Assembly: GCA_902796745.1 (NCBI GenBank)
Contig: CADBQC010000078.1
Coordinates: 1 to 7,060, forward strand
Source: an uncultured Pseudomonadota bacterium
Lineage (GTDB): Bacteria; Pseudomonadota; Alphaproteobacteria; RUG11792
Length of the DNA: 7,060 nucleotides
Direction of reading: 5' to 3'
Shown here: piece by piece, positions 7,001 to 7,060 of the stretch
How the letters are laid out: each line of letters starts with the position of its first letter
How positions within the stretch are numbered: the first letter of the stretch is position 1
Notes under the pieces: model-generated
Seen by the model: the letters and a program-made list of their open reading frames with translations, nothing else
What the model was told of the DNA's origin: nothing
Database searches by the model: none
Program-made: the position numbers and the translations under genes

Positions 7001-7060
7001 CTATTGCCTTGGTTCTTGTTCGTTCAGCTTTTTCTGCCAATCCATTAAGCGACGCTGCAA
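7001..7060 (-). CDS. C-terminal end of a gene entering from the right (partial)
   Basis: On the minus strand the last 19 codons in the window read LQRRLMDWQKKLNEQEPRQ and stop at TAG 7001-7003. The stretch is charged and helix-like, typical of a protein C-terminus. The frame is supported by the matching stop position in the inverted copy at 6886-6888, though the three differing codons between the copies all change the amino acid, so there is no sign of coding constraint. Family and function cannot be told; the rest lies outside the window. Confidence 0.4.
   Translation of the reverse strand: MQRRLMDWQKKLNEQEPRQ

Larger units (their letters stand above)
6858..7031. repeat. 174-bp imperfect palindrome (inverted duplication of a gene end)
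   Basis: The outer arms pair without gaps, with each left position plus its right partner summing to 13889. 6858-6875 pairs with 7014-7031 (18/18), 6883-6893 with 6996-7006 (11/11) and 6895-6906 with 6983-6994 (12/12), separated by short mismatched patches at 6876-6882 and 6894. The middle 6907-6916/6972-6982 is diverged. The core 6917-6934 pairs perfectly with 6954-6971, offset by one base, around a 19-base loop (6935-6953). Both arms contain a TAG stop and the same A-rich 3' flank. It may be an inverted duplication of a gene end or a palindromic repeat element resembling the Rickettsia palindromic elements in kind only; no sequence match to those is claimed. Confidence 0.85.

Noticed and set aside
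6858..7031. Retron msr-msd or other structured-RNA locus
   Set aside because: Long inverted repeats were the only hint. There is no reverse transcriptase in the window, no conserved priming-site pattern could be seen, and gene-end duplication explains the arms better.

Overview
The window is AT-rich and reads as part of a bacterial chromosome, probably from an alphaproteobacterium. The style of SecA and RodA, the low GC, the Lys/Asn/Ile-rich proteins and the decaying 3' third would fit a host-associated Holosporales- or Rickettsiales-like organism. That placement is inference: there is no rRNA in the window and no search could be run.

Layout: (1) Positions 1-260 hold what may be the last codons of an upstream gene, a strong hairpin with a T-run (terminator), a perfect 14-bp tandem duplication, and a near-consensus sigma70 promoter. 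(2) Positions 261-1775 encode an unrecognised 504-residue, lysine-rich, cysteine-containing protein with a signal peptide and a young C-terminal duplication. It is closed by a second terminator at 1852-1886. (3) Positions 1998-5906 hold two housekeeping genes in tandem. secA (preprotein translocase ATPase, own promoter at 1938-1967) is followed 15 bases later by rodA (peptidoglycan polymerase of the elongasome), which has no good ribosome binding site of its own and is probably co-transcribed and translationally coupled. (4) Positions 5907-6009 are intergenic; I see no clear terminator or promoter there. (5) Positions 6010-7060 look like a gene graveyard: a small membrane-anchored protein gene broken by a C-tract frameshift and an in-frame TGA, a scrambled remnant of an IS1595/ISXO2-type transposase on the minus strand, and a ~174-bp imperfect palindrome. 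Each arm of the palindrome reads as the last codons, the stop and the 3' flank of the same gene end, facing each other.

Functionally, secA and rodA serve the envelope. The secreted 504-residue protein would itself be a Sec substrate, but nothing else links it to them. The two most unusual items are this lineage-specific secreted protein with its internal duplication and the stop-to-stop inverted duplication at the right end. I found no CRISPR array, tRNA, rRNA, defence system or complete mobile element.
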